From [Actinomadura] parvosata subsp. kistnae (GTDB lineage: Bacteria > Actinomycetota > Actinomycetes > Streptosporangiales > Streptosporangiaceae), in contig NZ_OOHJ01000015.1 in NCBI RefSeq assembly GCF_900323885.1, positions 310,001 through 374,000 of the forward strand: a DNA stretch of 64,000 nt. The letters run 5' to 3'. Every line of letters begins with the position of its first letter. Within the stretch, counting starts at the first letter, position 1. Positions 1 to 7,928 of this stretch are shown piece by piece. A model generated the notes under the pieces. It saw only the letters and a program-made list of their open reading frames with translations. It was not told where the DNA came from and did not search any database. The translations under genes and the position numbers were made by a program.

Positions 1-981
1 ACGCCGCAGCTCGGCTGGGACCTCAAGGAGACGGGAGTGACCGCCCGCCTGCGCGGCCTGTCCCCCGTCAGCCGGAACGTGGTCTGGGCCTCCGGCTCCG
101 GCGGCACCGTGCTGAGGACCACGGACGCCGGACGTACCTGGCAGAACGTCTCCCCGCCGGACACGGCCGCGCTCCAGTTCCGCGACATCGAGGCGTTCGA
201 CGCGAACCGGGCCGTGGCCCTGTCCATCGGCGAGGGCACCGACTCGCGCGTCTACCGCACCGAGGACGGGGGCCGCACCTGGGCGGAGACGTTCAGGAAC
301 GACGAGCCGCGCGCCTTCTACGACTGCCTGGCCTTCTTCGACCGCCGCCACGGGCTGGCCATGAGCGACCCGGTGGACGGCCGCTTCCGCATCCTGTCCA
401 CGTCCGACGGCGGACGGACCTGGCAGGTGCTGCCACCGGACGGCATGCCGCCGGCCCTGCCCGGCGAGGCCGGGTTCGCGGCGAGCGGCCAGTGCCTGGT
501 GACGTCCGGCGGCCGTGACGCGTGGCTGGCCACCGGCGGAGCCGAACGATCCCGCGTCTTCCACTCCCGGGACCGCGGCCGCACCTGGACCGTCACCGAC
601 ACGCCCATCCCCGCCGGCGACCCGGCCCGCGGCGTCTTCGGCCTCGCCTTCCGCGACCCCCGCCACGGGATCGCCGTCGGCGGCGACTACCGCCCCGACC
701 AGCAGTCCCCCAACGCCGGCGGCACCACCCGCGACGGCGGCACCACCTGGCGCCCCTCCTCCGCTCCCCCACCCGCCTACCGCTCAGGCGTCGCCTGGCT
801 CCCCCACCTCCCCCACGCCGCCATCGCCGTCGGCCCGTCCGGCAGCGACGTGACGTACTCGGGCGGCCGCACTTGGACCACCTTCGACACCGGCTCCTTC
901 GACACGATCGCCTGCACCCCCGACCTCTCCTGCTGGGCTTCCGGCGACCAGGGCCGCCTCGCCCGACTCACCCTCAAGTAA
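1..981 (+). CDS. BNR/Ycf48-like beta-propeller protein, 5' end clipped by the window
   Basis: The reading frame is open from base 1, so the GTG at 37 is probably internal and the true start lies upstream. The visible 326 residues contain at least six Asp-box/BNR-like turns of the form D-x-G-R-T-W (for example TDAGRTW, TEDGGRTW, TSDGGRTW, SRDRGRTW, TRDGGTTW, YSGGRTW) spaced about 40-60 residues apart, which is the signature of a sialidase/Ycf48-type propeller. In actinomycetes such proteins are often labelled 'oxidoreductase' without biochemical support; no catalytic residues of a true sialidase can be assigned. Any signal peptide would be outside the window. It is followed by 465 bp without a gene and then a convergent alkB-type gene. 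The fold is well supported; its role is unknown. Confidence 0.85.
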   Translation, partial: TPQLGWDLKETGVTARLRGLSPVSRNVVWASGSGGTVLRTTDAGRTWQNVSPPDTAALQFRDIEAFDANRAVALSIGEGTDSRVYRTEDGGRTWAETFRNDEPRAFYDCLAFFDRRHGLAMSDPVDGRFRILSTSDGGRTWQVLPPDGMPPALPGEAGFAASGQCLVTSGGRDAWLATGGAERSRVFHSRDRGRTWTVTDTPIPAGDPARGVFGLAFRDPRHGIAVGGDYRPDQQSPNAGGTTRDGGTTWRPSSAPPPAYRSGVAWLPHLPHAAIAVGPSGSDVTYSGGRTWTTFDTGSFDTIACTPDLSCWASGDQGRLARLTLK

Positions 982-1446
982 CCCCCCCACGGCACCGAGC
1001 CCGCACGCCCCGCCCTGAACCGCCCAGGACGGGTTCGGCCCGGTCAGCCCCACGCTCGGGTGACGAGCGACTGGGACGGCGACAGCGAAGCACGAGCGGG
1101 CGCGGTGCAGCGACACGGGCGGAGGCGCGGCCACCGCCACGACGCGACGCGGCGGCGCACACGCGGCGGCACACGCGCGGGAGGGCACGGGGCGCGAGCA
1201 GCGCACAAGCCGTGCGGCAGTGCGGGCGGCGCAATGGCACACGGGCCGAGGCGAAGCAACCCGAGCGAACAGGCGGCGCAGACCGGAGCAGGCACCTCAT
1301 GGGCGCGGGCCATGCGGCGGCGCGACCAGCGAGCAGCGCCATGCGCAGCCGACACGACCACCACGACGAGCGCGCAGCGCGGCACGGCGGTGCGGGTGAA
1401 CGGCGCGGTGCGGTGCGGACGGGGTGAAACGCGGGCGGTGGTGGGG
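982..1446. other. Gene-poor convergent intergenic region
   Basis: This lies between two convergent genes. It is unusually rich in CG, GCGGC and CACACG words. The open frames here give only Arg/Ala/Pro-rich shadow peptides with no domain or plausible ribosome binding site. I see no RNA gene or clear terminator hairpin. Confidence 0.5.
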
Positions 1447-2076
1447 TTAGCGGACGTCGTGGGGGCGGAACTGGATGCTGATGCGGGGGCCCGACGGGCG
1501 GCTGGTCTTGGGGATGGCGTGTTCCCACGTGCGCTGGCAGCTGCCGCCCATCACGATCAGGTCCCCGTGCCCCAGGTCGTGGCGGAGTGAGGGGCCGCCT
1601 CCGCGGGGGCGGAGCAGGAGGGAGCGGGGGCTGCCGACCGAGATGATGGCGACCATGGTGTCTTCGGCGCTGCCGCGTCCGATCGTGTCGCCGTGCCAGG
1701 TCACGCTGTCGCGGCCGTCGCGGTAGAAGCAGAGGCCGGCCGTGCGGAACGGCTCGCCCAGCTCCTCGCCGTAGTGGGCGTCGAGGGCGCGCCGGGCGTC
1801 GTCGAGGAGCGGGTCGGGCAGCGGCTCGCCTTCGTCGTAGAACTTGAGGAGCCGGGGCACGTCGACGACCTTGTCGTACATGCGGCGCCGCTCGGCCCGC
1901 CACGGCACGCGCTCGGCGAGGCGCTCGAACAGGGTGTCGGCGCCGGTGAGCCAGCCGGGCCGCAGGTCGATCCAGGCGCCGTGGGCGAGGTGGGTGCGGC
2001 GGACGGTGCCGCCGAGCGGGCCGAGGCCGAGCTCCTCGTCGAGGGCGAGCAAAGATGCTTGGAACGCGGCTGTCAT
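1447..2076 (-). CDS. AlkB-type alpha-ketoglutarate-dependent dioxygenase
   Basis: A 209-residue protein of the 2-oxoglutarate/Fe(II) dioxygenase superfamily, AlkB branch, which oxidatively removes alkyl lesions from nucleic acid bases. The iron ligands are visible as WHGD (about residue 129) and the distal His in WEHAIPK (about residue 185). The 2-oxoglutarate-binding arginines are in RISIQFR near the C-terminus. The start MTAAFQA at 2074-2076 gives the usual family length; a longer frame upstream has no domain. The gene is divergent from the VOC protein with 171 bp between them, where a damage-regulated promoter could lie, but I could not identify a convincing LexA or ClpR-type box. Family assignment is firm; the substrate (DNA, RNA or other) is inferred. 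Confidence 0.9.
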   Translation of the reverse strand: MTAAFQASLLALDEELGLGPLGGTVRRTHLAHGAWIDLRPGWLTGADTLFERLAERVPWRAERRRMYDKVVDVPRLLKFYDEGEPLPDPLLDDARRALDAHYGEELGEPFRTAGLCFYRDGRDSVTWHGDTIGRGSAEDTMVAIISVGSPRSLLLRPRGGGPSLRHDLGHGDLIVMGGSCQRTWEHAIPKTSRPSGPRISIQFRPHDVR

Positions 2077-2247
2077 GGTGTCGAGTGTATGCGATACTTC
2101 AAACACGCATTCGATTTGGGGGAAGCGACTTTTTCGATCGACAGGTCGTGCCAGTCTGGTGGGCACCGGATATGAGTGGCGTCGCCCCTCGGCCCGCACC
2201 GGAGGTGAAGAGGCCACCCACCGCTTCGTCACGCGAAGGAGCAGGCC

Positions 2248-3015
2248 ATGCTCACCACGCACTACCTTCCGGGATCCCCCTGCTGGGTCGACGTCGGCAC
2301 GCCCGACGTGGAGGCGTCGACGTCGTTCTACACCCGGCTGTTCGGGTGGGGCTCCGTCTCGCTGGGGCCCGAGCACCGGCACTACCGCTTCTGCCAGGTC
2401 GACGGCCGGACGGTCGCCGGCATCAGGCCGCAGACGCCGGCCGGGGGCGCCGCGTCCTGGCTCACGTACTTCCAGGTGCTCGACGCCGACTCCGTCGCGA
2501 AGACGATCGAGCAGGCGGGCGGCACCGTTCTGGCCGCCCCGGCCGACATCGAGGGGCAGGGGCGGATGGCGGTGTTCGCGGATCCGGCCGGGGCGGCGTT
2601 CGCGGTCTGGCAGCCCGGCGCGACGAAAGGGCTCGGGCTGGTCACCGACGCGGGCTCGCTGGGCTGGGTCGAGCTGTACGCGCCGGATCCCGTCGGCATC
2701 CGCGCCTTCTACCAGTCGGTGTTCGGGTGGCGCATCGAGGATCTGCCAATGGGCGACCTGTCGTACCCGGTGATCTCACCCGCGGAGGGCGACGAGTCGT
2801 CGGCGGCGGCCGGCATCGCCCAGCTCCAGGCGGGTGACCAGCCGCACTGGCTGCCGTACTTCGAGGTGCCCGACTGCGACGGCACGGTGGCGCAGGCGCA
2901 GCGGCTCGGCGCGGTGACGCAGTCTCCGGCGATGACGACGGAGGGGGTGGGGCGGATGGCGTTCCTGGCCGATCCGTTCGGCGCCAGGTTCGCGGTGATC
3001 ACCAGCAGCGTCTGA
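2248..3015 (+). CDS. VOC (glyoxalase/bleomycin-resistance fold) family protein, two domains
   Basis: A 255-residue protein made of two vicinal-oxygen-chelate repeats. Repeat 1 opens with PCWVDVGTPDVEASTSFY (residues about 10-27) and ends near FADPAGAAFAVWQ. Repeat 2 opens with GWVELYAPDPVGIRAFY and ends near LADPFGARFAVI. This two-repeat layout is typical of the actinobacterial 27-30 kDa 'antigen CFP32-like' hydrolase/lyase group; no substrate can be inferred. The start at 2248 is preceded by GAAGGAGCAGGCC, a good ribosome binding site. The final codons and stop (2988-3018) resemble the first unit of the 31-bp tandem array that follows, so the array may have grown out of the gene's own 3' end. 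Confidence 0.9.
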   Translation: MLTTHYLPGSPCWVDVGTPDVEASTSFYTRLFGWGSVSLGPEHRHYRFCQVDGRTVAGIRPQTPAGGAASWLTYFQVLDADSVAKTIEQAGGTVLAAPADIEGQGRMAVFADPAGAAFAVWQPGATKGLGLVTDAGSLGWVELYAPDPVGIRAFYQSVFGWRIEDLPMGDLSYPVISPAEGDESSAAAGIAQLQAGDQPHWLPYFEVPDCDGTVAQAQRLGAVTQSPAMTTEGVGRMAFLADPFGARFAVITSSV

Positions 3016-3316
3016 CGGGTCGGCGTCAATCGGCAGGGATCCTGGGGGATGGCGCTGATCCGCAGGATCGCGGGGAGGGTCGGCGCTGATCGGCAGGAGC
3101 GCGCGCAAGGTCCGCGGTGATCGCCGGCGGCGTGTGCGAGGTCCGCGGTGATCGCCGGCGGCGTGTGCGAGGTATGCGGTGATCGCCCGCGGCGTGTGCA
3201 AGGCCGGCGGTGATCGCTGGCGGCGTGTGCAAGGCCGGCGGGGATCGCCGGCGGCGGGTGCAAGGCCGGCGGTGATCGTCAGAAACGCGCACAAGGTCGG
3301 CGGTGGCGTGTGGCAG
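2988..3316. repeat. 31-bp tandem array downstream of the VOC gene
   Basis: Seven consecutive units of exactly 31 bp run 3079-3295 (starts at 3079, 3110, 3141, 3172, 3203, 3234, 3265). Units 2 and 3 are identical and begin gtccgcggtgatcgccggcg. Degenerate 30-31-bp units extend the array upstream to 2988, inside the VOC gene and across its stop codon, and a truncated unit follows at 3296. The period is not a multiple of three and there are no spacers, so it is neither a coding repeat nor a CRISPR array. Confidence 0.9.
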
Positions 3317-3378
3317 GTCGCGGGTGATCGCGGACGGCGCCTGCTGGAGGGATGGCCGGCGATCGCCGGTGGCGTTTG

Positions 3379-3429
3379 AAGGGTGTCGGTCGGCCTGCGC
3401 GCACGCAGTTCGCGCAGGCCGACCCTTCC
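3379..3429. terminator. Strong hairpin after the 31-bp array
   Basis: The arms gtcggcctgcgcg (3389-3401) and cgcgcaggccgac (3411-3423) are perfect 13-bp complements with a 9-nt loop. Flanking gaaggg and cccttc can extend the stem past a small bulge. There is no T-run, as is common for actinobacterial terminators. It ends the VOC transcript and lies 100 bp before the MFS gene. Confidence 0.65.
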
Positions 3430-3528
3430 CCGTGCGGGTGATTGCCCAGCTCAGGGGCCTGGCGCGGGTACTCATTCCCTCCAGGACGCCCTGCTAACGC
3501 GCGCGCCACACCGCACTCCTGTAACGTC

Positions 3529-4722
3529 ATGCATGTGTTAGCCCGTTACATGGCCGGAGCGGTGGTGGCCCGCACCGGGGATGAGATGTCCGGGCCTGCC
3601 CTGCTCGTCACGGGGCTGGCCATCACCGGGTCGCCCCTGCTGGCGTCGTCGGTGCTGGCGGGGCTGACCGTGTCGGCCGCCGTCGGGGGGCCGCTGCTCG
3701 GGGTGCTGCTCGACCGGGCGCGGCGGCCTGGCCGGGTGCTGGGGTGGTGCCTGGCCGGGTACGCGGGCGGGCTGCTGCTGGTCGTCGGCGGGATGGCGGC
3801 GGAGGTGCACGGCGCCGTTCTGGTGGGGGTCGCGGTGGTCACCGGGTTGCTGGGGCCTGCGCTCACGGGCGGGTGGACGGCGCAGCTTCCCTCGGTGGCG
3901 GGGCCGGAGCGGCTGGCGCGGGCGACGGCGTTCGACTCGATGAGTTACAACGTGGCGGGGCTGGCCGGGCCCGCGCTCGCCGGGGTGGTCGCGGCCGTGG
4001 GGGGTGGTGTCGCGGCGGCGGTGGTGAGCGTCGTCCTGCTGGTCGCCGCGTTGCCCGCCGCCTACGGCCTGCCCGCGGCCGGCGCCGGGTCCACGACCGG
4101 ACGCCCGGCGCGCGGTGGCGGGGGGTGGCGGGTGGTCCGGGAGGAGGTGCGGGCCGGGTTCCGGGTGATCGTGGCGAACGTGGCTCTGCGGCGGGCCACC
4201 CTCGCGTCCATGGTGTCGATCTGCGGGGTGGCCATGATGGTCGTGTCCGCCCCGGTGCTCGGTGCCCGGCTCAGCGGTGAGAGTGGTTACGGAGCGTTGC
4301 TGCTGGCCGTCGTCGCCGCGGCCGGGCTGGTGGCCAACGCGGCGCTGGCCGCGTCCCCGCGCGGGCCGGAGCTGGTGCAGGCGGTGGGGACGGCGGTGCT
4401 GGGGGCGGGGATGGTGGTGATGGCCGGCTCCGGGACGTTCTGGGTGGCCGCGCTGGGGGCCGCCGTGGCGGGTGCGGGTGAGGGGCCGCAGCTCACCGCC
4501 CTCTTCGCGGTACGTCACCGGGAGGCGCCCGCCCGGCTGCGTGGCCAGGTGTTCACCACGGGCGCCAGCATGAAGGTCACCTCGTTCGCGATCGGGTCGG
4601 CGCTGGCCGGGCCGCTGGCCGCGTACTCGGTGGGTCTCACGCTGCTGGCCGGGGCGGCGCTGCAGGTGCTCGCCGTCGCGGTGCTCGCCGCCCCGCTGCT
4701 CCGGCGGGCCGGGCATCAGTAG
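3529..4722 (+). CDS. MFS transporter (drug-efflux-like)
   Basis: About 397 residues, almost wholly hydrophobic, with roughly ten to twelve membrane spans and the major-facilitator inter-helix motif GVLLDRARRPGR (about residues 55-66). The first half ends in a charged loop (TTGRPARGGGGWRVVREEVRAGFRV) that separates the two six-helix bundles. The pattern is that of a proton-driven exporter; the substrate is unknown. ATG at 3529 (MHVLARYMAG) was chosen; ATG at 3550 is possible, and neither has a strong ribosome binding site. The stop codon lies in a 34-bp direct duplication (4706-4773). It is convergent with the CGNR protein. Confidence 0.8.
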   Translation: MHVLARYMAGAVVARTGDEMSGPALLVTGLAITGSPLLASSVLAGLTVSAAVGGPLLGVLLDRARRPGRVLGWCLAGYAGGLLLVVGGMAAEVHGAVLVGVAVVTGLLGPALTGGWTAQLPSVAGPERLARATAFDSMSYNVAGLAGPALAGVVAAVGGGVAAAVVSVVLLVAALPAAYGLPAAGAGSTTGRPARGGGGWRVVREEVRAGFRVIVANVALRRATLASMVSICGVAMMVVSAPVLGARLSGESGYGALLLAVVAAAGLVANAALAASPRGPELVQAVGTAVLGAGMVVMAGSGTFWVAALGAAVAGAGEGPQLTALFAVRHREAPARLRGQVFTTGASMKVTSFAIGSALAGPLAAYSVGLTLLAGAALQVLAVAVLAAPLLRRAGHQ

Positions 4723-4773
4723 GCTCCGCTGTTCGGGCCGGGCCGGACATCAGTAGGCTCCGCTGTTCAGGGC
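4706..4773. repeat. 34-bp direct duplication covering the MFS stop codon
   Basis: Two near-identical 34-bp units share the core catcagtaggctccgctgtt (starting at 4714 and 4748). The first contains the TAG stop of the MFS gene and the second lies just downstream. Only a few bases differ. Confidence 0.85.
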
Positions 4774-4829
4774 GGGCCGGGCGGGAGGTGCGTCCCGCCG
4801 TTCAGGCAAGGATCGGTGGGAGGGGAGCC

Positions 4830-5489
4830 TCAGCGGGTGGTGCGGGAGCGGTGGGCGGCGACGCGTTCCCTGGTGGCGCAGCGGGTGCTGCAGTAGCGGC
4901 GCGGGCTGCCGCCCCCCACGTCCAGGAACGGTCGCCCGCAGCCGCTCGACGCGCACAGCCCGCCGGGCACCCGCTGGTGGTCGGCGAGCAGCACCGCCAG
5001 GGCCATCGCCGACGACGTCAGGAACCACTCCCCCCAGGGGGCGTCGTCGCCGCTGTCGACGTGGAGGTGCCAGGTCGTCGAGCCCGCGTGGCTGGTGAGC
5101 CGGGGCGGCCGGGCGGACTCGGCAAGGATGCGGTTGAGCAGGGCGGCCGCCTCGCCGGCGTCGGCCGCGCCCAGCACGTCGCGCAGGCGGGCCGCCGCGG
5201 CCCGCATCGCCGCCACGTCGTCCTCTCCCAGGCCGAGCTCCCCGGTCCCGCCGTCCTCGCCCAGGCCGTGCTCGCCCCGCCCGGGCTCGCCCAGGCCGAG
5301 CTCCCCGGTCCCGCCGTGCTCGCCCAGGTCGTGCTCGCCCCGCCCGGGCTTGCCCGAGCCGAGCTCCCCGGTCTCCCCGTGCTCACGCAGGATCCGGGTC
5401 ACGGACGCGACCGACGGCCGTTCGTACAGCAGCTCCACGCACAGCTCCACGGCCCGCACGGCCATCGCCTTGGCCGAGTACACCTTCAC
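4830..5489 (-). CDS. CGNR zinc-finger domain protein (putative regulator) with an internal repeat insert
   Basis: A 219-residue protein of the ABATE/CGNR family, putative stress-linked transcriptional regulators. The C-terminal finger is CASSGCGRPF...RRYCSTRCATRERV (about residues 179-212), where the name-giving CGNR is CATR. The N-terminal half has the expected helical region. Residues 41-89 are an insert of two 21-residue repeats plus a part unit (GELGLGEPGRGEHGLGEDGG type), Gly/Glu-rich and in frame, absent from a standard family member as I know it. It ends convergently with the MFS gene. The start at 5489 (MKVYSAKAMA) has the family's usual distance to the finger. The DNA-binding role is inferred from the family. 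Confidence 0.8.
   Translation of the reverse strand: MKVYSAKAMAVRAVELCVELLYERPSVASVTRILREHGETGELGSGKPGRGEHDLGEHGGTGELGLGEPGRGEHGLGEDGGTGELGLGEDDVAAMRAAAARLRDVLGAADAGEAAALLNRILAESARPPRLTSHAGSTTWHLHVDSGDDAPWGEWFLTSSAMALAVLLADHQRVPGGLCASSGCGRPFLDVGGGSPRRYCSTRCATRERVAAHRSRTTR
5223..5369 (-). repeat. 63-bp in-frame repeats inside the CGNR gene
   Basis: Two full 63-bp units and one partial unit encode 21-residue Gly/Glu-rich repeats. The period keeps the frame, so copy number can vary without breaking the protein. Confidence 0.85.
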
Positions 5490-5525
5490 CCGTGCAGCGT
5501 ATGCATCCGCGCGGCCGATGCCGAG

Positions 5526-6482
5526 TCAGCCGCCGCAGGCCGCGAAGACGAACGAGTCGGGCAGCACCGTGTACCGGTCCCTGACCCGCACGGCGCCCGT
5601 CTCCGTGTCGATCTGCACGATCGTCATCCGGGTGGTGCCGGAGGCGTCGCTGGTCAGGTGGGCGGTGACCTGGTCGTCGGCGGTCCAGTCGAGCATCTGG
5701 AGGTCGCCGGCGGGCAGCTTGACGCGCTTGCGGCCGGCGATCTGGTCGCCGTCCGCGTCGTACGTCACCAACTCGGCCTTGGAGCCGGTCACCAGGCTCG
5801 CGACGGTGCGGCCGTCGCCGGCCAGGGCCTGCGGCACGTTGGAGACGATGACCTGGGGCGGGGTGGCCCGCCGCAGCTCCTCGCCGGTGTCGCTGTAGAC
5901 GACCAGCTCGGTGACGTTCTCGGCGCCGGTGGTGGTGGTGAGGACCTCGCCGCCGTCGCCGCTGAAGCCGAGCACGGTCAGCTCGGCGGGCAGGGTGCCG
6001 AGCAGGTCGCCGGTCCGCGTGTCGAAGACGCGTGTGCCGGCCGGTTTCTCGCCGCCGACGACCGCGGCAAGGCGGGCGCCGTCGTCGGACAGCAGCAGCG
6101 TCACGTCGTACTGCGCCACCTTGGGCAGCGCGCCGGCGGCGAGCCGCTGGACGCCGCCGCCGAGTGTCCGCACGGCGAGGCGGCCCTGCTTGGTGAAGTA
6201 CGCGACGTGCCGCCCGTTCCCGCTGACCGCGATGGGGGCGGGGGTGTAGCGGTTGGAGGTGCCGTCGGCCTCCTTGGCGACGCCCTGGGCGTCGGGCAGG
6301 GTGGCGCGGCGGCCGTCGTGCATGACGAGCCGCCAGTCGCCGCAGGCGCGCTGGCCGCCGCCCTTGACGGGGCAGGCCTTGATGGAGGCGTACCGGATGG
6401 AGTCGTCGTGGGCCGCGTGCGCGGGCGCCGGCCAGGCGAGGGCCGAGGCGACGGTCAGAGCTGTGAGGATCCTGATGCGCAT
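5526..6482 (-). CDS. Secreted WD40-like beta-propeller protein, copy 2
   Basis: A 318-residue protein with a signal peptide (MRIRILTALTVASALAWPAPAHA) and a mature region of repeated blades such as PIAVSGNGRHVAYF, LLLSDDGARLAAVV and VLGFSGDGGEVLTT, typical of TolB/WD40-like propellers. Its N-terminus contains a Cys pair (KACPVKGGGQRACGDWRL) shared with the upstream paralogue (KSCYDKKRQDTDPCGAWRL). ATG at 6482 is preferred because gggggag sits 8 nt upstream; a GTG at 6491 would overlap the upstream stop by GTGA. It is co-transcribed with its paralogue (6488-7483). Function unknown; extracellular location is inferred from the signal peptide. Confidence 0.8.
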   Translation of the reverse strand: MRIRILTALTVASALAWPAPAHAAHDDSIRYASIKACPVKGGGQRACGDWRLVMHDGRRATLPDAQGVAKEADGTSNRYTPAPIAVSGNGRHVAYFTKQGRLAVRTLGGGVQRLAAGALPKVAQYDVTLLLSDDGARLAAVVGGEKPAGTRVFDTRTGDLLGTLPAELTVLGFSGDGGEVLTTTTGAENVTELVVYSDTGEELRRATPPQVIVSNVPQALAGDGRTVASLVTGSKAELVTYDADGDQIAGRKRVKLPAGDLQMLDWTADDQVTAHLTSDASGTTRMTIVQIDTETGAVRVRDRYTVLPDSFVFAACGG

Positions 6483-6487
6483 GCCGG

Positions 6488-7483
6488 TCACTCCCCCGCC
6501 GCGGCGAACGCGTAGTTCTCGCCGATCTTGTACTGGTCGTCGTGCTCGATCCGGCCGGTGCCGGGGTCGACGGTGAGCACCCGTACCACCGCCGAGTTGC
6601 CCGTGCTCGCGGTCCTGGTGTAGGTGGCCCTGAGCAGGTCGCCGTCCCACCATGCGCTCGACGGCTCGAAGTGCGGGCCGGCCGGCACGTCCACGCCCTC
6701 GGACAGCTCCCCCGTCGCCAGGTCGTACGTGCGGATCCGCGCCGGTTCCTTCCGCTCCGCGTCGCCCTGGACGAGCGCGGCCACCGTGGTGCCGTCCGCG
6801 GCCAGGGCCCAGGCGCCGGCGTTCGCGATGACCTGGGGCGGTGTGCGCCGGGTGGCGCCGCCGCCAGGGCGCAGGGCGTACAGGGTGGTGGTGTTGTCGC
6901 CGGCCAGCCGCGTGGCCAGCACCTCGTCGCCGTCGGCGCTGAGGCCGAGCACCCCGTACGCGGCCGGCACCGTGGCGGTCTCGCCCGTGGCGACGGTGAT
7001 GACCTTGGACGGCAGGCGGTCGTCGGCGTCGTAGTAGTCGATCAGCACGCGCTCGCCCGACGGCGACAGCCTGACGGCCATCTCGTCGCTGCCGATGCCC
7101 TTGGGCCGGGCGTCCTCGGGCAGGACCTTGGCGGGGCCGCCGCTGACGGGCCGGACGACCAGCCGGTGGTCGCGGGCGCGTTCGTAGAGCAGGACGCGGC
7201 CGTCGCCGCTGACCGCGAACGTGCTCGCGAGGTGCGCCTCGCGCCCCTTGCCGTTCACGCCGCGGGTGGCGGCGCCGGGCACGGTGGCCTGGCCGCCGTC
7301 GCGCAGGCGCAGCCGCCAGGCGCCGCAGGGGTCGGTGTCCTGGCGTTTCTTGTCGTAGCAGCTCTTGATCCAGGCGACCCGGGCGGCCGGTGGCGCGGCG
7401 CGCGCGTACGCCGGGGTGGTGAGCCCGAGAGTGCCGATGACCGCGGGCGCGAGCAGCGCGGCGATCATTGAGGAGTGCCTCAT
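6488..7483 (-). CDS. Secreted WD40-like beta-propeller protein, copy 1
   Basis: A 331-residue protein with a signal peptide (MRHSSMIAALLAPAVIGTLGLTTPAYA) and propeller blades (TFAVSGDGRVLLYE, VRLSPSGERVLIDYY, VLGLSADGDEVLAT). It is a tandem paralogue of the next gene: both share the N-terminal Cys pair, the phrase TPPQVI in the middle and a C-terminal VRVLTVD/MTIVQID-type blade. An SD-like GGAAAGG lies upstream of ATG 7483. The two genes form an operon. No enzyme motif is visible; a binding or scaffolding role outside the membrane is the most that can be said. Confidence 0.8.
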   Translation of the reverse strand: MRHSSMIAALLAPAVIGTLGLTTPAYARAAPPAARVAWIKSCYDKKRQDTDPCGAWRLRLRDGGQATVPGAATRGVNGKGREAHLASTFAVSGDGRVLLYERARDHRLVVRPVSGGPAKVLPEDARPKGIGSDEMAVRLSPSGERVLIDYYDADDRLPSKVITVATGETATVPAAYGVLGLSADGDEVLATRLAGDNTTTLYALRPGGGATRRTPPQVIANAGAWALAADGTTVAALVQGDAERKEPARIRTYDLATGELSEGVDVPAGPHFEPSSAWWDGDLLRATYTRTASTGNSAVVRVLTVDPGTGRIEHDDQYKIGENYAFAAAGE

Positions 7484-7559
7484 GGCTGTGGTCCTTTCCG
7501 CTCACCTCCTTTGACCCGGACGAGGCGTGGCGGGTTGGTCACAACTCGGACTCGGGGCT

Positions 7560-7919
7560 TCAGAGCGGACGGCGGCCGGCGAAGCCGAGCTCGGTGCGGT
7601 GGTACCAGCCCAACTCCCGCTCCCCCTCGATCCAGCACAGCCGCACGGAGACGCCGTCGAGCAGCGAGGGGAAGTCGACGAGCACCGGCGCGATGCCCTT
7701 GACCTCGATGCCCTGCTCGCTCCACCCGCTGAGGATCTCCTCGATCCTGGCCTGCAGCCCTTTCAGCTCGGGCAGGCCGCCCAGCTCGGACCGGCCGCCG
7801 GTGCGCCGCTCGAAGTCGATCTCGGCCAGGTCGGCGCGGGCCGCGATGAGCTCCGCGGCCTCCCGCATGACGGCGGGGAGCAGCGCGCGGGCCTCGTCGA
7901 GGGTGAAGATCCGCTCCAT
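7560..7919 (-). CDS. DUF2203 family protein
   Basis: A 119-residue protein that starts RIFTLDEARALLP, the usual opening of DUF2203, and ends with the conserved VRLCWIEGERELGWYHRTELGFAGRRPL block. The central region (GIEVKGIAPVLVDFPSLLDG) is also family-typical. Its function is unknown. It lies 9 bp downstream of the GntR gene on the same strand and is probably co-transcribed with it. Confidence 0.85.
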   Translation of the reverse strand: MERIFTLDEARALLPAVMREAAELIAARADLAEIDFERRTGGRSELGGLPELKGLQARIEEILSGWSEQGIEVKGIAPVLVDFPSLLDGVSVRLCWIEGERELGWYHRTELGFAGRRPL

Positions 7920-7928
7920 GGGCTTACG

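Noticed and set aside
1044..1590. Overlapping open frames between the propeller and alkB genes
   Set aside because: They give only Arg/Ala/Pro-rich peptides, run into alkB antisense and have no ribosome binding site.
3079..3295. Possible CRISPR array
   Set aside because: The 31-bp units are directly adjacent without spacers and are degenerate; there are no cas genes.
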